Shown here piece after piece: positions 6,272 to 13,295 of a stretch of DNA of 47,602 nucleotides. The stretch comes from a virus. Each line of letters begins with the position of its first letter. Positions within the stretch are counted from its first letter, which is position 1. Made by a program: the position numbers and the translations under genes. Location: the IMG/VR virus record IMGVR_UViG_3300048999_000038, positions 1-47,602 of that record. The stretch is one strand, 5' to 3'. The notes under the pieces are model-generated. The model was not told the origin of the DNA and did not search any database. It saw nothing but the letters and a program-made list of their open reading frames with translations.

Positions 6272-6866
6272 CGTCGGTGTCGGCGGCTTCGGTTGGCCAG
6301 GCTCCGTCCGCGCCGCCAGTGAGGCGTGTACCTGTAACTTCACTGACCACTTCGCGAGCGTCAGGCTCAGGCTCAGTTGCATTCTCCAGCTCCTTCTCAG
6401 CGATGATCAGTTGGCGCAGGATACCTATTGCGTACTGGCCTTCTTCCTCGTGCATTTCCCTGCTGGTAGTGATGGTCCGGCCGGCCGATGTGGACAGATA
6501 TCGGAGCTTCTCGTCCCGGTCGTCGATGCCGTATTCCCCGAGGCATATGTGAAGGATTTGCAGCGTCTTATCGGTGATCGTTTCCGGGGCCGTCTTGCCG
6601 CGTTTAGCCAGCCATTCTTCACGCTCTACAACCTTGTTCAGAATGGCGAGGATCTGCGTCCTGACGGGCGTCGGGTTCGGCTTACCCATGTGGTAACGGG
6701 GTGGGATGTAACCGCTCCACATTTGTGGGTGCGTCATGTTCAGCGGCGGCCGGCAGAGGAGGACGGCGATGTCAGGGTGGGCGAGTACCCGGGCGCGCCG
6801 GGACTCCGCCTTGCCCCGCTCCTCTGCCGTCTCTTCCTCGACCTGCTTCCTGACGTCCGCTCTCAC
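6252..6866 (-). CDS. hypothetical protein, mostly helical (204 aa)
   Basis: The GTG start at 6866 overlaps the stop of the 21-residue gene (GTGA). The N-terminal 45 residues are charged and helical (VRADVRKQVEEETAEERG), followed by PPRYHMGKPNPTPVRTQILA and an amphipathic region up to residue 155. The C-terminal 45 residues are acidic and disordered. I do not recognise the family. Its place between a tiny coupled gene and the replication module suggests an early role. Confidence 0.7.
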   Translation of the reverse strand: MRADVRKQVEEETAEERGKAESRRARVLAHPDIAVLLCRPPLNMTHPQMWSGYIPPRYHMGKPNPTPVRTQILAILNKVVEREEWLAKRGKTAPETITDKTLQILHICLGEYGIDDRDEKLRYLSTSAGRTITTSREMHEEEGQYAIGILRQLIIAEKELENATEPEPDAREVVSEVTGTRLTGGADGAWPTEAADTDDADPPY

Positions 6867-6928
6867 AGCGCACCCACCCCGGCGAACGCCTCGCGGATCC
6901 GGGCCCACAGTGCCCGCACCCGCCTCAT
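6863..6928 (-). CDS. tiny translationally coupled ORF (21 aa)
   Basis: Hand-translated frame beginning MRRVRALWARIREAF and 21 residues long. Its ATG overlaps the stop of the gene before it (ATGA, 6928-6925), and its stop overlaps the GTG of the gene after it (GTGA, 6866-6863). The peptide is a strongly amphipathic, Arg-rich helix. It may be a real micropeptide, or it may only relay ribosomes to the 204-residue gene. Confidence 0.5.
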   Translation of the reverse strand: MRRVRALWARIREAFAGVGAL

Positions 6929-7158
6929 AACTGCCGCCCTAGGATCGCTACGAGGGCGGCGAGCTGGTCACCGGCGTACAGCGTGGCCTGGACCTGCGCT
7001 ACAGCTACCAGGGCTGCGGCCTCACGCTCGGCTGTGGCCCTGCGCAGCGCCCCGAGGTCAGTGACGTCCTTCAGCTTCTCCACAACCTCGTGGGCCGCCT
7101 TGTAGCCTCGCAGGAGCGCTTTCGCGGCATCGCGCGGCGCGATGTCCGGGTCACCCAT
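6925..7158 (-). CDS. hypothetical helical protein (77 aa)
   Basis: Ala-rich, almost wholly helical sequence (AAKALLRGYKAAHEVVEKLK, AAALVAVAQVQATLYAGDQL) starting at ATG 7158, 8 bases inside the preceding gene. It probably forms a small coiled-coil or helical bundle. No family is recognised. Confidence 0.7.
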   Translation of the reverse strand: MGDPDIAPRDAAKALLRGYKAAHEVVEKLKDVTDLGALRRATAEREAAALVAVAQVQATLYAGDQLAALVAILGRQL

Positions 7159-7408
7159 TGCCGGACACCTCGATCTCGATGGTTGACGGCCATGGTCCGA
7201 ACTCGCGGTGATCGGGTCCTTTGGCGTTGGGTATCTGCACCAGCAGTACGGTGCGTTTCTCGCGCGCCGGCTTCTTGTCGGCGGTGATGTGGATGAAGTG
7301 CCGCACTGAGGAGATGGAGCCGGTGCGCGGCTTCTTCCGGCCGTCGCGTGGCTCGGTGACGGAGCGGCCCAGGTCGGCGGCGGTCAGCGTGCCTGCCTGG
7401 CGGATCAC
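7151..7408 (-). CDS. hypothetical beta-rich protein (85 aa)
   Basis: The GTG start at 7408 overlaps the protease stop (GTGA). The sequence (VIRQAGTLTAADLGRSVTEP, HFIHITADKKPAREKRTVLL, STIEIEVSGNG) reads as a small beta-barrel, resembling unnamed actinophage and actinomycete proteins. It is coupled to the papain-like protease gene, so co-regulation is likely. Function is unknown. Confidence 0.7.
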   Translation of the reverse strand: MIRQAGTLTAADLGRSVTEPRDGRKKPRTGSISSVRHFIHITADKKPAREKRTVLLVQIPNAKGPDHREFGPWPSTIEIEVSGNG

Positions 7409-8136
7409 TGGATCTCGCCCCGGTGACGGCCGATCGGTACGCACGCTTCGCCGTCCTCGTGGAGCAGTTCCGACAGTGCCTTGTCTTCGATCCAGGCGCC
7501 GCCGTCTTGGCCCCATTCGCCCCACGAGTTCTGGAGGTGGATCATCGGCCGGGCGGGTCGGCTGGACGCGGGGTGCATCTGCTTGGCGCCGTGGTATCCG
7601 GTCGCGAGGATCGCGTGTCCACCGGCGAGGCCGCCGCCCTTGTGGATCTCGCCGTACAGGTCGGGGGTGAACATGTCGTCGTACCAGGGGATGCCGAGCA
7701 CGACGGGCCCGTTGTACAGCAGGGCCTGGATGACGTCGGCGATCCCGAACGCCCACCGGTACGACGTCATCCAGCCGGCTTCCTGGATCGTCTTCGCTCC
7801 GGCGAGTACCGAGGTGCCTTCGTAGTTCTCACCGGGGGTGTCGTCGAGTTGCCGTGCCCGATGGTAGATGCCGGTTGCGAACCCGTTCGGGTCGACGGGC
7901 GGGGTGATCGCTACCCGCACCGGTGAGGCGAAGAGTTCCTGTGTCCACGAGAACCCGACACAGGCGCCGTCTTGTCCCTGGTCGAGTTGCACGCCTCGTT
8001 TCCAGAAGACGCGGGAGCGCTTCAACTGGCGGGCAGTGACCTTGTTGAGGATGTCAGCCGATCGGTACTGCCGCGATCTCGGGTCGTGGTAGGAGTGCCA
8101 GTCGAGGGTGCGGTTTGCTGCGCTGTCGTGCGGCAT
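7405..8136 (-). CDS. papain-like (C1-type) cysteine peptidase (243 aa)
   Basis: All papain-family hallmarks are present in order. An oxyanion Gln and catalytic Cys lie in LDQGQDGACVGFSW (Q53, C59; spacing of 6 as in papain), catalytic His in GGHAILATGY (H174), and Asn in LQNSWGEWGQDGGAWI (N203). There is no signal peptide or propeptide, so it should act in the cytoplasm. It is not near the virion genes, so capsid maturation is unlikely; that role fits the ClpP-like enzyme. Possible roles are host protein cleavage, toxin or antitoxin processing, or anti-defence action, all inferred. It starts MPHDSAANRT just before a membrane-protein gene stop. Confidence 0.85.
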   Translation of the reverse strand: MPHDSAANRTLDWHSYHDPRSRQYRSADILNKVTARQLKRSRVFWKRGVQLDQGQDGACVGFSWTQELFASPVRVAITPPVDPNGFATGIYHRARQLDDTPGENYEGTSVLAGAKTIQEAGWMTSYRWAFGIADVIQALLYNGPVVLGIPWYDDMFTPDLYGEIHKGGGLAGGHAILATGYHGAKQMHPASSRPARPMIHLQNSWGEWGQDGGAWIEDKALSELLHEDGEACVPIGRHRGEIQ

Positions 8137-8484
8137 CTATTTGCCTTCCCAGTGTCCGTGGCCGCGCCGGTTGTCGCGGTCCCTCATCGAATGGTGCACC
8201 CAGGTGCCTAGCGACTCATCCACGATCGGGTCGGTCGCCTGCCGGTAGGCGTGGCCGGCGGCCCGGCGGCGGTTCCGTACCCAGGTGATCAGCGCCAGGA
8301 TCGCCGCCAGTAGGCCGCAGAGGATCAGCCAGCCCAGCAGGCCACCGAGGATGCGTCCAGCCGTGACGCCCGGCGAGCACGTCACGGCGAGGGCGCCGCC
8401 CAGTGCGCAGCCGGCGTCGATCAGGAAGAACGCGCCCGGGAAGCTGACCGGCTCGTGCTCCTCGCGCATCGGGTAGGGCTTCAT
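8137..8484 (-). CDS. membrane protein with one or two helices (115 aa)
   Basis: The start at 8484 overlaps the previous stop (ATGA). Hydrophobic stretches at about residues 16-36 (FFLIDAGCALGGALAVT) and 43-67 (GRILGGLLGWLILCGLLAAI) precede a basic, cytoplasmic-looking tail (RNRRRAAGHAYRQ). Its stop directly abuts the protease ATG. It might anchor or regulate the protease, but only the adjacency supports that. Confidence 0.72.
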   Translation of the reverse strand: MKPYPMREEHEPVSFPGAFFLIDAGCALGGALAVTCSPGVTAGRILGGLLGWLILCGLLAAILALITWVRNRRRAAGHAYRQATDPIVDESLGTWVHHSMRDRDNRRGHGHWEGK

Positions 8485-8756
8485 GACAGCCACGGAAACA
8501 TCGGGCCGTGCTCGGCGGCGATCTCCACCTCGAACATCAGCCAGGCGGCCTTGATGTAGGTGGGGTCGAGGTCGTCTCGGTACCACCAGGGCTTGATTCG
8601 CCAGTTCCACGGCATCAACCGGATGTTCAGATCCACGTTCGGCCACAGTGCGACCGACTCACGGATCCGGGTCGCTAAGGAAGGCGTGGGCCCGAGGTCC
8701 GGCAGGATCAGATTCACGACGTTCTCGTCTCGGTTCGACAGTTCGGGGTCGGTCAT
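8481..8756 (-). CDS. hypothetical protein (91 aa)
   Basis: Unrecognised Trp-rich soluble protein (LWPNVDLNIRLMPWNWRIKP, YIKAAWLMFEVEIAAEHG). The ATG at 8756 overlaps the stop of the MazG-like gene. Its context between a nucleotide-hydrolase gene and a membrane protein gives no clear function. Confidence 0.72.
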   Translation of the reverse strand: MTDPELSNRDENVVNLILPDLGPTPSLATRIRESVALWPNVDLNIRLMPWNWRIKPWWYRDDLDPTYIKAAWLMFEVEIAAEHGPMFPWLS

Positions 8757-9304
8757 CAGTACGCCTTCCCGTGTTTGATGGGCCTCGTCCGGTTGTATTC
8801 CATCTTGCGGCAGTACTCTGCCCGCAGATCGACGCCTGTGCGCTGCGCTGTGTCGAGTAGCCGGATGAGCACGTCAGCCATCTCCGATCCAACGCCCTCA
8901 GGTTTCGGGAGGGCGCCCCTGCTGCATGTGCATGGGGGGGCTGCGCCGCCCCTCACGAACACCTTCCAGGTGATGACTTCGCAATCTCTGGCGTGACCAC
9001 CCGTCCCGGTGCAGTCCTCCAGACCCCATGCCCGATGGGCCTCCAACATCTCAGAGACCTCGGAATGTAGGAGGGCTACGTCGGCGGCGAACGGCCGATC
9101 CTCCTCGAACCAGCCGTGTGCAACGTTGTTCTCGTAAACCTCCTGCTGCCAGTCCTCGATCGTCGGCACGCGCTCGCCAGTGATCGGGGCGGCCTTCGCG
9201 TTCTCCGCCGAGTCGACCGGCGGGGCGCAGTCGTAGTGGGCGTCCATTGCCACGAGTGGGCGCAGGTTCGGGTGGTGGTTCATTGCGTCGATGGCGTAGC
9301 ACAT
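8756..9304 (-). CDS. MazG-like nucleotide pyrophosphohydrolase (182 aa)
   Basis: Residues about 45-180 look like an all-alpha NTP pyrophosphohydrolase: RPFAADVALLHSEVSEMLEA supplies the E-x-x-E of helix 1, and VGSEMADVLIRLLDTAQRTG supplies the E-x-x-D of the metal site. An insert between them (CTGTGGHARDCEVITW, PPCTCSRG) adds Cys residues not usual for the family. Phage MazG homologues hydrolyse dNTPs or alarmones and are thought to tune host nucleotide pools. It starts at an ATG overlapping the upstream stop. Confidence 0.82.
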   Translation of the reverse strand: MCYAIDAMNHHPNLRPLVAMDAHYDCAPPVDSAENAKAAPITGERVPTIEDWQQEVYENNVAHGWFEEDRPFAADVALLHSEVSEMLEAHRAWGLEDCTGTGGHARDCEVITWKVFVRGGAAPPCTCSRGALPKPEGVGSEMADVLIRLLDTAQRTGVDLRAEYCRKMEYNRTRPIKHGKAY

Positions 9305-10215
9305 CAGGCAGCTTCTCTCTGCTCGTCGTGGTGGCTCCAGCCGTGCCGGGTGAACACGGCGTAGAGCTGGGTGGTTGTGGGTGTCGCCAGTTCGTACCGG
9401 TACAGGTATCGGTACGCCTCGCAGGAGGTGGCGAGCCCGATGGCTTTCAGGGTCATGCCCCGGAGTACGCCGATGGCGACGGCTTGGCGTTTCTCCCGGA
9501 GCGTGAGGTGCACAGCCTCACCAGTGACGGGATCGCGCCAGCCGGCGAGGGCCTTCTCTACGGCGATCATGTCCACGGGCAGGTCGGCCTCGCGTCGTAC
9601 CCGGGGGTTGCTGGGCTTCTCGTTGCGGTCACGGATGTTGTCCCAGGCTGCCGGGGCGCTCCAGTGGCGCTCTATCGCAAGCCGCGCCGCGTTCGGTGAT
9701 GGACCGACTTTCATGTACAGCCTCTGGTAGGCGGCATCGACACTGGCCGCCACGGACGGACGGACGCGACGGAGCCGATCTGTCCTAGTGGTGCGCAGGG
9801 TGCTCTGGTCGACGCCAGTCTCCTCAGCCAGATCCTCGATGGAGTAGGCAATGACCGTCAGCGCACGTAGTTGCCTGCGGCAAATGGTGACGTCGATGAG
9901 GCCGGCCGTGGGCGGCCCGGCGTTGAGGACGGCGGCCCGGGCGGCGGGACCCAGCTTAAAATCGGGTTGGGTGCGCATCCGGCGTATCCAACCCGAGGCG
10001 GTCTGTGACGGTACACCAACGGCCGACGCGACAGCGGACGACGTCCACAGCTCGACCTCGGTCCAGTATCGGAGTCGCCTGATGACCCGGTCCATCGGGA
10101 TGCTGGGCATCCGCCCGGCCCTGTTGAGTTTCCGGGCGCGGAATGCGCGGAGACGGCAGATGTCGCACTGGCAGATGTAGGACCAGGTGGACAGGGTGCG
10201 GCTGCGGCACTCCAT
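9304..10215 (-). CDS. multi-helix-turn-helix DNA-binding protein (303 aa)
   Basis: The start ATG at 10215 overlaps the upstream stop (TGATG). The N-terminus has a Cys cluster (YICQCDICRLRAF; C15, C17, C20). Three helix-turn-helix segments follow: residues 57-79 (WTSSAVASAVGVPSQTASGW), 124-142 (YSIEDLAEETGVDQSTLRTT) and 238-268 (LTLREKRQAVAIGVLRGMTL). The protein is basic throughout. It resembles a widespread unnamed actinophage DNA-binding protein. It could be a transcription regulator of the early or late region, and is one of few candidates for a repressor here. Confidence 0.75.
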   Translation of the reverse strand: MECRSRTLSTWSYICQCDICRLRAFRARKLNRAGRMPSIPMDRVIRRLRYWTEVELWTSSAVASAVGVPSQTASGWIRRMRTQPDFKLGPAARAAVLNAGPPTAGLIDVTICRRQLRALTVIAYSIEDLAEETGVDQSTLRTTRTDRLRRVRPSVAASVDAAYQRLYMKVGPSPNAARLAIERHWSAPAAWDNIRDRNEKPSNPRVRREADLPVDMIAVEKALAGWRDPVTGEAVHLTLREKRQAVAIGVLRGMTLKAIGLATSCEAYRYLYRYELATPTTTQLYAVFTRHGWSHHDEQREAA

Positions 10216-10505
10216 CAGTTCCCCCTCGCTTCGGCGAGCTGCCGATCTACAGCCTCGTCCTGGGCCGCCTCGTCTTCGCACAGGCGGCACTCGTTGGAGC
10301 AGTCCCCGCAGAGAAGCTTGCCGTGCTCGCAGGTCCCGAACCTTTCATCCTCGCCGTCGTCCGGCTTGCCGCACGACTCACACTCGTCGGCGCACTGCCG
10401 GCACTCGCAGGTCACCACATGGTGATCGTGTGCAGTGACGTCAACGACGTCGTACAGGCAGTTGCTGTGATTCCCCTTCTCGCAGGGGGTACAGAGGAGC
10501 GCCAT
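10215..10505 (-). CDS. Cys-rich, multi-zinc-site protein (96 aa)
   Basis: About 13 Cys and several His residues in CxxC spacing (LLCTPCEKGNHSNC, CECRQCADECESCGK, LLCGDCSNECRLCED) indicate two or three structural zinc sites. Patterns of this sort occur in B-box, RING-like or ribbon folds, but I cannot fix the family. It is coupled to the multi-HTH gene by a TGATG overlap, so the two are probably made together. Confidence 0.75.
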   Translation of the reverse strand: MALLCTPCEKGNHSNCLYDVVDVTAHDHHVVTCECRQCADECESCGKPDDGEDERFGTCEHGKLLCGDCSNECRLCEDEAAQDEAVDRQLAEARGN

Positions 10506-10508
10506 GGG

Positions 10509-10814
10509 TCACCGGACCTTCTGGATGCCGGGCGTCTTGAACGCCTGGAGTTGCGCGAGCGCTGCCCGGTTAAGTGCTTGCTGCGCTTCGAACGGGAGGC
10601 CAGCGGGATCGAGCGACTCACCGTTGACCATGATGATGCCGTACGCGAGGCCCACGCGCATACCCTGGTTGGTCTTCACCAGCTCCACCACGGTCAGGTA
10701 CTCGCCGAGTAAGTTCGGCCCGAGGTGAGCGCCGAGCGACGGCCCTTGCTTCGGGTAGTTCAGGAACGTGGTTGCCGGGGGCAACGCCTCCACGTCTCTC
10801 GGTAGGTGGTTCAT
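10509..10814 (-). CDS. hypothetical protein (101 aa)
   Basis: The start ATG at 10814 overlaps the previous stop (ATGA), with GAGAAGG upstream. It reads as a compact alpha/beta domain (GEYLTVVELVKTNQGMRVGL, YGIIMVNGESLDPAG, a C-terminal helix ALNRAALAQLQAF). No family is recognised. It lies in the small-gene run downstream of recT. Confidence 0.7.
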   Translation of the reverse strand: MNHLPRDVEALPPATTFLNYPKQGPSLGAHLGPNLLGEYLTVVELVKTNQGMRVGLAYGIIMVNGESLDPAGLPFEAQQALNRAALAQLQAFKTPGIQKVR

Positions 10815-11098
10815 GCTGCCTTCTCTCTTGCTCTGCGGTCGCGGTGCCATTGGCGCATGTAGTCGTTGTGGCAGGCCCGGCATTTCGATGGCCTGCCACG
10901 GCGCCGGATCAGGTTGCCGGACACCATGTCGTGGAGCCCTTTGGGGCACTGGGTTACTGCGGTCTGCTCGGCGGCCCTGATGGCGTCGTACTCCTCACGC
11001 GCCGCCTGGATATCGCCATTCCAGGCGGCGAACGCGAGGTGCATCCGCTGCCACCAGACGTCAGGCCAGGGCGGCGGCCGATCTTTGCTCTGATTCAC
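10811..11098 (-). CDS. zinc-finger-like protein (95 aa)
   Basis: The GTG at 11098 has GAGAGG upstream. The C-terminal half (TQCPKGLHDM, PSKCRACHNDYMRQWHRDRR) has the C-x2-G-H and C-x2-C-H-x-x-Y arrangement common in small actinophage HNH-like or zinc-finger proteins, but the nuclease core is absent. It overlaps the upstream gene by 38 bases in a different frame. Confidence 0.65.
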   Translation of the reverse strand: MNQSKDRPPPWPDVWWQRMHLAFAAWNGDIQAAREEYDAIRAAEQTAVTQCPKGLHDMVSGNLIRRRGRPSKCRACHNDYMRQWHRDRRAREKAA

Positions 11099-11279
11099 CG
11101 GAGCGCCTCTCGATACGCTTCACGATCCAGTGCCAGCCACGGCCGGGCACGTTGACCCCCTTCACCAGGTAGTGGTGACCGGGCATCCGCCCAGCCTGCT
11201 CCGCCAGGTGCAGAGCGTGGCGCCAGTCGGCCCAGCAAGCCCGGCCCCGGTAGCTGACACACTCCTCTGCGGTGTCCAT
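11061..11279 (-). CDS. hypothetical protein (72 aa)
   Basis: The start ATG at 11279 overlaps the stop of the secreted-protein gene (TGATG). It contains ECVSYRGRACWADWRHALHL and HHYLVKGVNVPGRGWHWIVK, suggesting a small alpha/beta fold. No family is recognised. Confidence 0.68.
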   Translation of the reverse strand: MDTAEECVSYRGRACWADWRHALHLAEQAGRMPGHHYLVKGVNVPGRGWHWIVKRIERRSGESEQRSAAALA

Positions 11280-11686
11280 CAGGGCCCGGCCCGCTTCGCG
11301 CCCACCGACGGGATCATGCTGGTCCTGACCCAGGTCGTACCCTCAGCCTGCCGGATGATCCAGTAGCTACCCGGGCTGTAGTAGGCGATGACACAGGAGT
11401 CCTCGGTCGGGCAGGTGATCGGTGCGGCGTAGGTGTTGTCCCAGCCGGCGACCTTCGTTGTGCGAATCCACAGCCCTGGGTGATCGAAGCGTCTCGCCAT
11501 CCAGTAGCCGGGCAGCGAGCCGTTCGCGTTGTACGCCTGGTCGCAGGCGTCGACGCGCTCACAGGTGATCGGCGGGACGTGGTAGACGGCGACCGCTGTG
11601 GCGGGCGCGGCATCTGCCTGCCCGGCAGCACCAACGCCTGCCAGTACGGCGAGCAGGACGAGCGCGAACGCGATCCGGGAGCGCAT
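11279..11686 (-). CDS. secreted protein with signal peptide (135 aa)
   Basis: A clear Sec signal (MRSRIAFALVLLAVLAGVGA, with cleavage probably near ADAAPA) precedes a mature domain of about 108 residues. That domain holds two similar segments, VPPITCERVDACDQAYNANG and APITCPTEDSCVIAYYSPG, each with a Cys pair and followed by a GYWM or SYWI strand and a WIRT or WVRT strand. It therefore looks like a tandem duplication of a disulphide-linked unit. It is exported from the infected cell or lysogen. Function is unknown; a surface or exclusion role is inference. Confidence 0.78.
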   Translation of the reverse strand: MRSRIAFALVLLAVLAGVGAAGQADAAPATAVAVYHVPPITCERVDACDQAYNANGSLPGYWMARRFDHPGLWIRTTKVAGWDNTYAAPITCPTEDSCVIAYYSPGSYWIIRQAEGTTWVRTSMIPSVGAKRAGP

Positions 11687-11687
11687 C

Positions 11688-12050
11688 TCAGGCCTCCGTC
11701 GCGACGCGGAGACGACGGCCGGGCTTCAGGTCGCGCGCCGGGTTGACGTAGGTGTGGTTGATCGATGCCGGAGTGGCGCGGTGACTCGCGTGGGCGCGGC
11801 GCATGGCCCGATTCGGGCCCTCGTGGATCGCGAGCGCCTCCTGGTCCCGCAGCTTCGCCTGGGCGGAGATCTGTCGCATGTCGACCGTGACGCCGGACCC
11901 GTGGGGCTGCGGGGTGAGAAGTGCGGCCTTCTTCTTCAGGGCGCGCCGCTCGAACGCGGCGGCCCGTGCGTCGCTGAACCATGCGCGCATGGAGTTGGCT
12001 CGCTCGATCTTCTCGTTGGTCACCTCGCGGCGACTGCGGACCTCATTCAT
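11688..12050 (-). CDS. hypothetical basic helical protein (120 aa)
   Basis: The start overlaps the end of recT by 8 bases. The sequence is strongly basic (AAAFERRALKKKAALLTP, GPNRAMRRAHASHRATPA) with a C-terminal DLKPGRRLRVATEA. It is probably a nucleic-acid-associated helper of the recombination module, judged from charge and position. No family is recognised. Confidence 0.7.
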   Translation of the reverse strand: MNEVRSRREVTNEKIERANSMRAWFSDARAAAFERRALKKKAALLTPQPHGSGVTVDMRQISAQAKLRDQEALAIHEGPNRAMRRAHASHRATPASINHTYVNPARDLKPGRRLRVATEA

Positions 12051-12942
12051 TCACGTTCTCCTGCCCGGCCCCAGCTTCGTTGGGGACCTGCTCGTAGTGG
12101 TAGGTGACGGTGTCGTCGCCCAGGTCGGCCTGCGGATTGAGGTCGACGCGGACACCTTCGTCGGCCATCAGCGCCGTGTGCAGCTCGGTTGACCTAGGCA
12201 ACCAGTTGGCCATCCGCCGGAAGACGGTCTTCTTGGCCATGGCGTCGAAGTCGTCGCGCCAGGGACCGGTGAAGACAGGGTGCCCGTCCTCGCCGATCTT
12301 GTCGCCGGTGCGGCGCCCGTTCTCCCAGACACCCTCGCGGGCCATCGCGAAACGGTCCCGGTGCTCGATCACGTCGGCGTGAGTCATGAACTCGAAGCCA
12401 GGCCGGCCGCCCTTGATGTGCGCCACAACGTAGTACGCGACGGCCTTACCGCGCGGGCCGTCCCTATAGGGGGCGTGCACGATGCGGTCCTCGGTGCCGT
12501 ACTCGACTGACCAGGTGTCCTTTTCCTGGACGACGCGGGCGGACAGGCCGGCGATCATGTCGGACCGGAACGCCAGCTCCGCCAAGCCCTTGTAGCCGAG
12601 AATCACCTGCGCCTGCTGGCTGCGACTCTTCTTGTCGTAGAACGGGATGAGCCAGCCGTGCCCGATCGCGGAGACGCCAGGGCGTAACCCGAGCTGGGCG
12701 AACGTCATCAGTCCGCCCATGATGGATTCAGGGCTGCATTCCAGGAGCTTCGGGGTCTGCCGGATCGACGTCATCGCGTCGCGGACGAGCTGGGTGGCCT
12801 CCAGGCCCTTCGGCATGGCCAGCTTGAACTGTGACTCCATCGACCGGATCAGGCTGTTCATGGGCTTGAAGTCGAGTTCCTTGCCCTGAGCATCGGCCTT
12901 GTCGACGGTCTTCCCGTGGGCCGCGTCGCGGAGCCCGCTCAT
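12043..12942 (-). CDS. recT: RecT-family single-strand annealing protein (299 aa)
   Basis: It matches the RecT/Redbeta-like recombinase family: CSPESIMGGLMTFAQLGLRP, GHGWLIPFYDKKSR, QVILGYKGLAELAFRSDMI and AMAKKTVFRRMANWLPRS are the conserved blocks in family order. The protein anneals complementary single strands after the partner exonuclease has resected ends. The ATG at 12942 overlaps the upstream stop (ATGA). Nuclease, a 118-residue protein and RecT form one coupled operon. The length is normal for the family. Confidence 0.93.
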   Translation of the reverse strand: MSGLRDAAHGKTVDKADAQGKELDFKPMNSLIRSMESQFKLAMPKGLEATQLVRDAMTSIRQTPKLLECSPESIMGGLMTFAQLGLRPGVSAIGHGWLIPFYDKKSRSQQAQVILGYKGLAELAFRSDMIAGLSARVVQEKDTWSVEYGTEDRIVHAPYRDGPRGKAVAYYVVAHIKGGRPGFEFMTHADVIEHRDRFAMAREGVWENGRRTGDKIGEDGHPVFTGPWRDDFDAMAKKTVFRRMANWLPRSTELHTALMADEGVRVDLNPQADLGDDTVTYHYEQVPNEAGAGQENVNE

Positions 12943-13295
12943 CGCAGCTCACCGGCGGACAGATCTTCGCCGCCGTGCCCCATCTCGCCGCCGTCGTTCG
13001 TGGACCGCAGCCCGCTGGTCGGCGTGACGTTGATGCTGGGCGGGTCGTCGATCGCGGTCTGGCCCGGGATCTCCGCCTCGACCTCGCCCGGCTCGACCTC
13101 GCCCGCGCTGTCCAGGCTGAGGTGCAGGACGATCTCGTCCTTCTGCGGGAGGTACTGGATGAAGGGCGCCTTCCGGATGAGGCTCTTGGCGACGGATGCG
13201 GCTACCGCCGGGTCAAGGTGCTCCTCAAGGAGTTCGGGGAGGAACGAACTGGCCATCCGGAGAGCGGCCTTCGTCGTGGTGCGCTGAGTGGTCAT
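12939..13295 (-). CDS. hypothetical protein between exonuclease and RecT (118 aa)
   Basis: The start at 13295 overlaps the exonuclease stop (ATGA). The N-terminal 70 residues form a helical domain (MTTQRTTTKAALRMASSFLP, AASVAKSLIRKAPFIQYLPQ), and the rest is acidic and Gly/Pro-rich. Its fixed place between the two recombination enzymes suggests an accessory to them, for example an inhibitor of host nuclease or a single-strand-binding helper. No direct sequence match supports either. Confidence 0.72.
   Translation of the reverse strand: MTTQRTTTKAALRMASSFLPELLEEHLDPAVAASVAKSLIRKAPFIQYLPQKDEIVLHLSLDSAGEVEPGEVEAEIPGQTAIDDPPSINVTPTSGLRSTNDGGEMGHGGEDLSAGELR

Noticed and set aside
8930-8955. GGGGGGG run with CTGCGCCGCC as a slippery site
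   Set aside because: It lies within the MazG-like frame, which stays intact on both sides, so no frameshift is needed.
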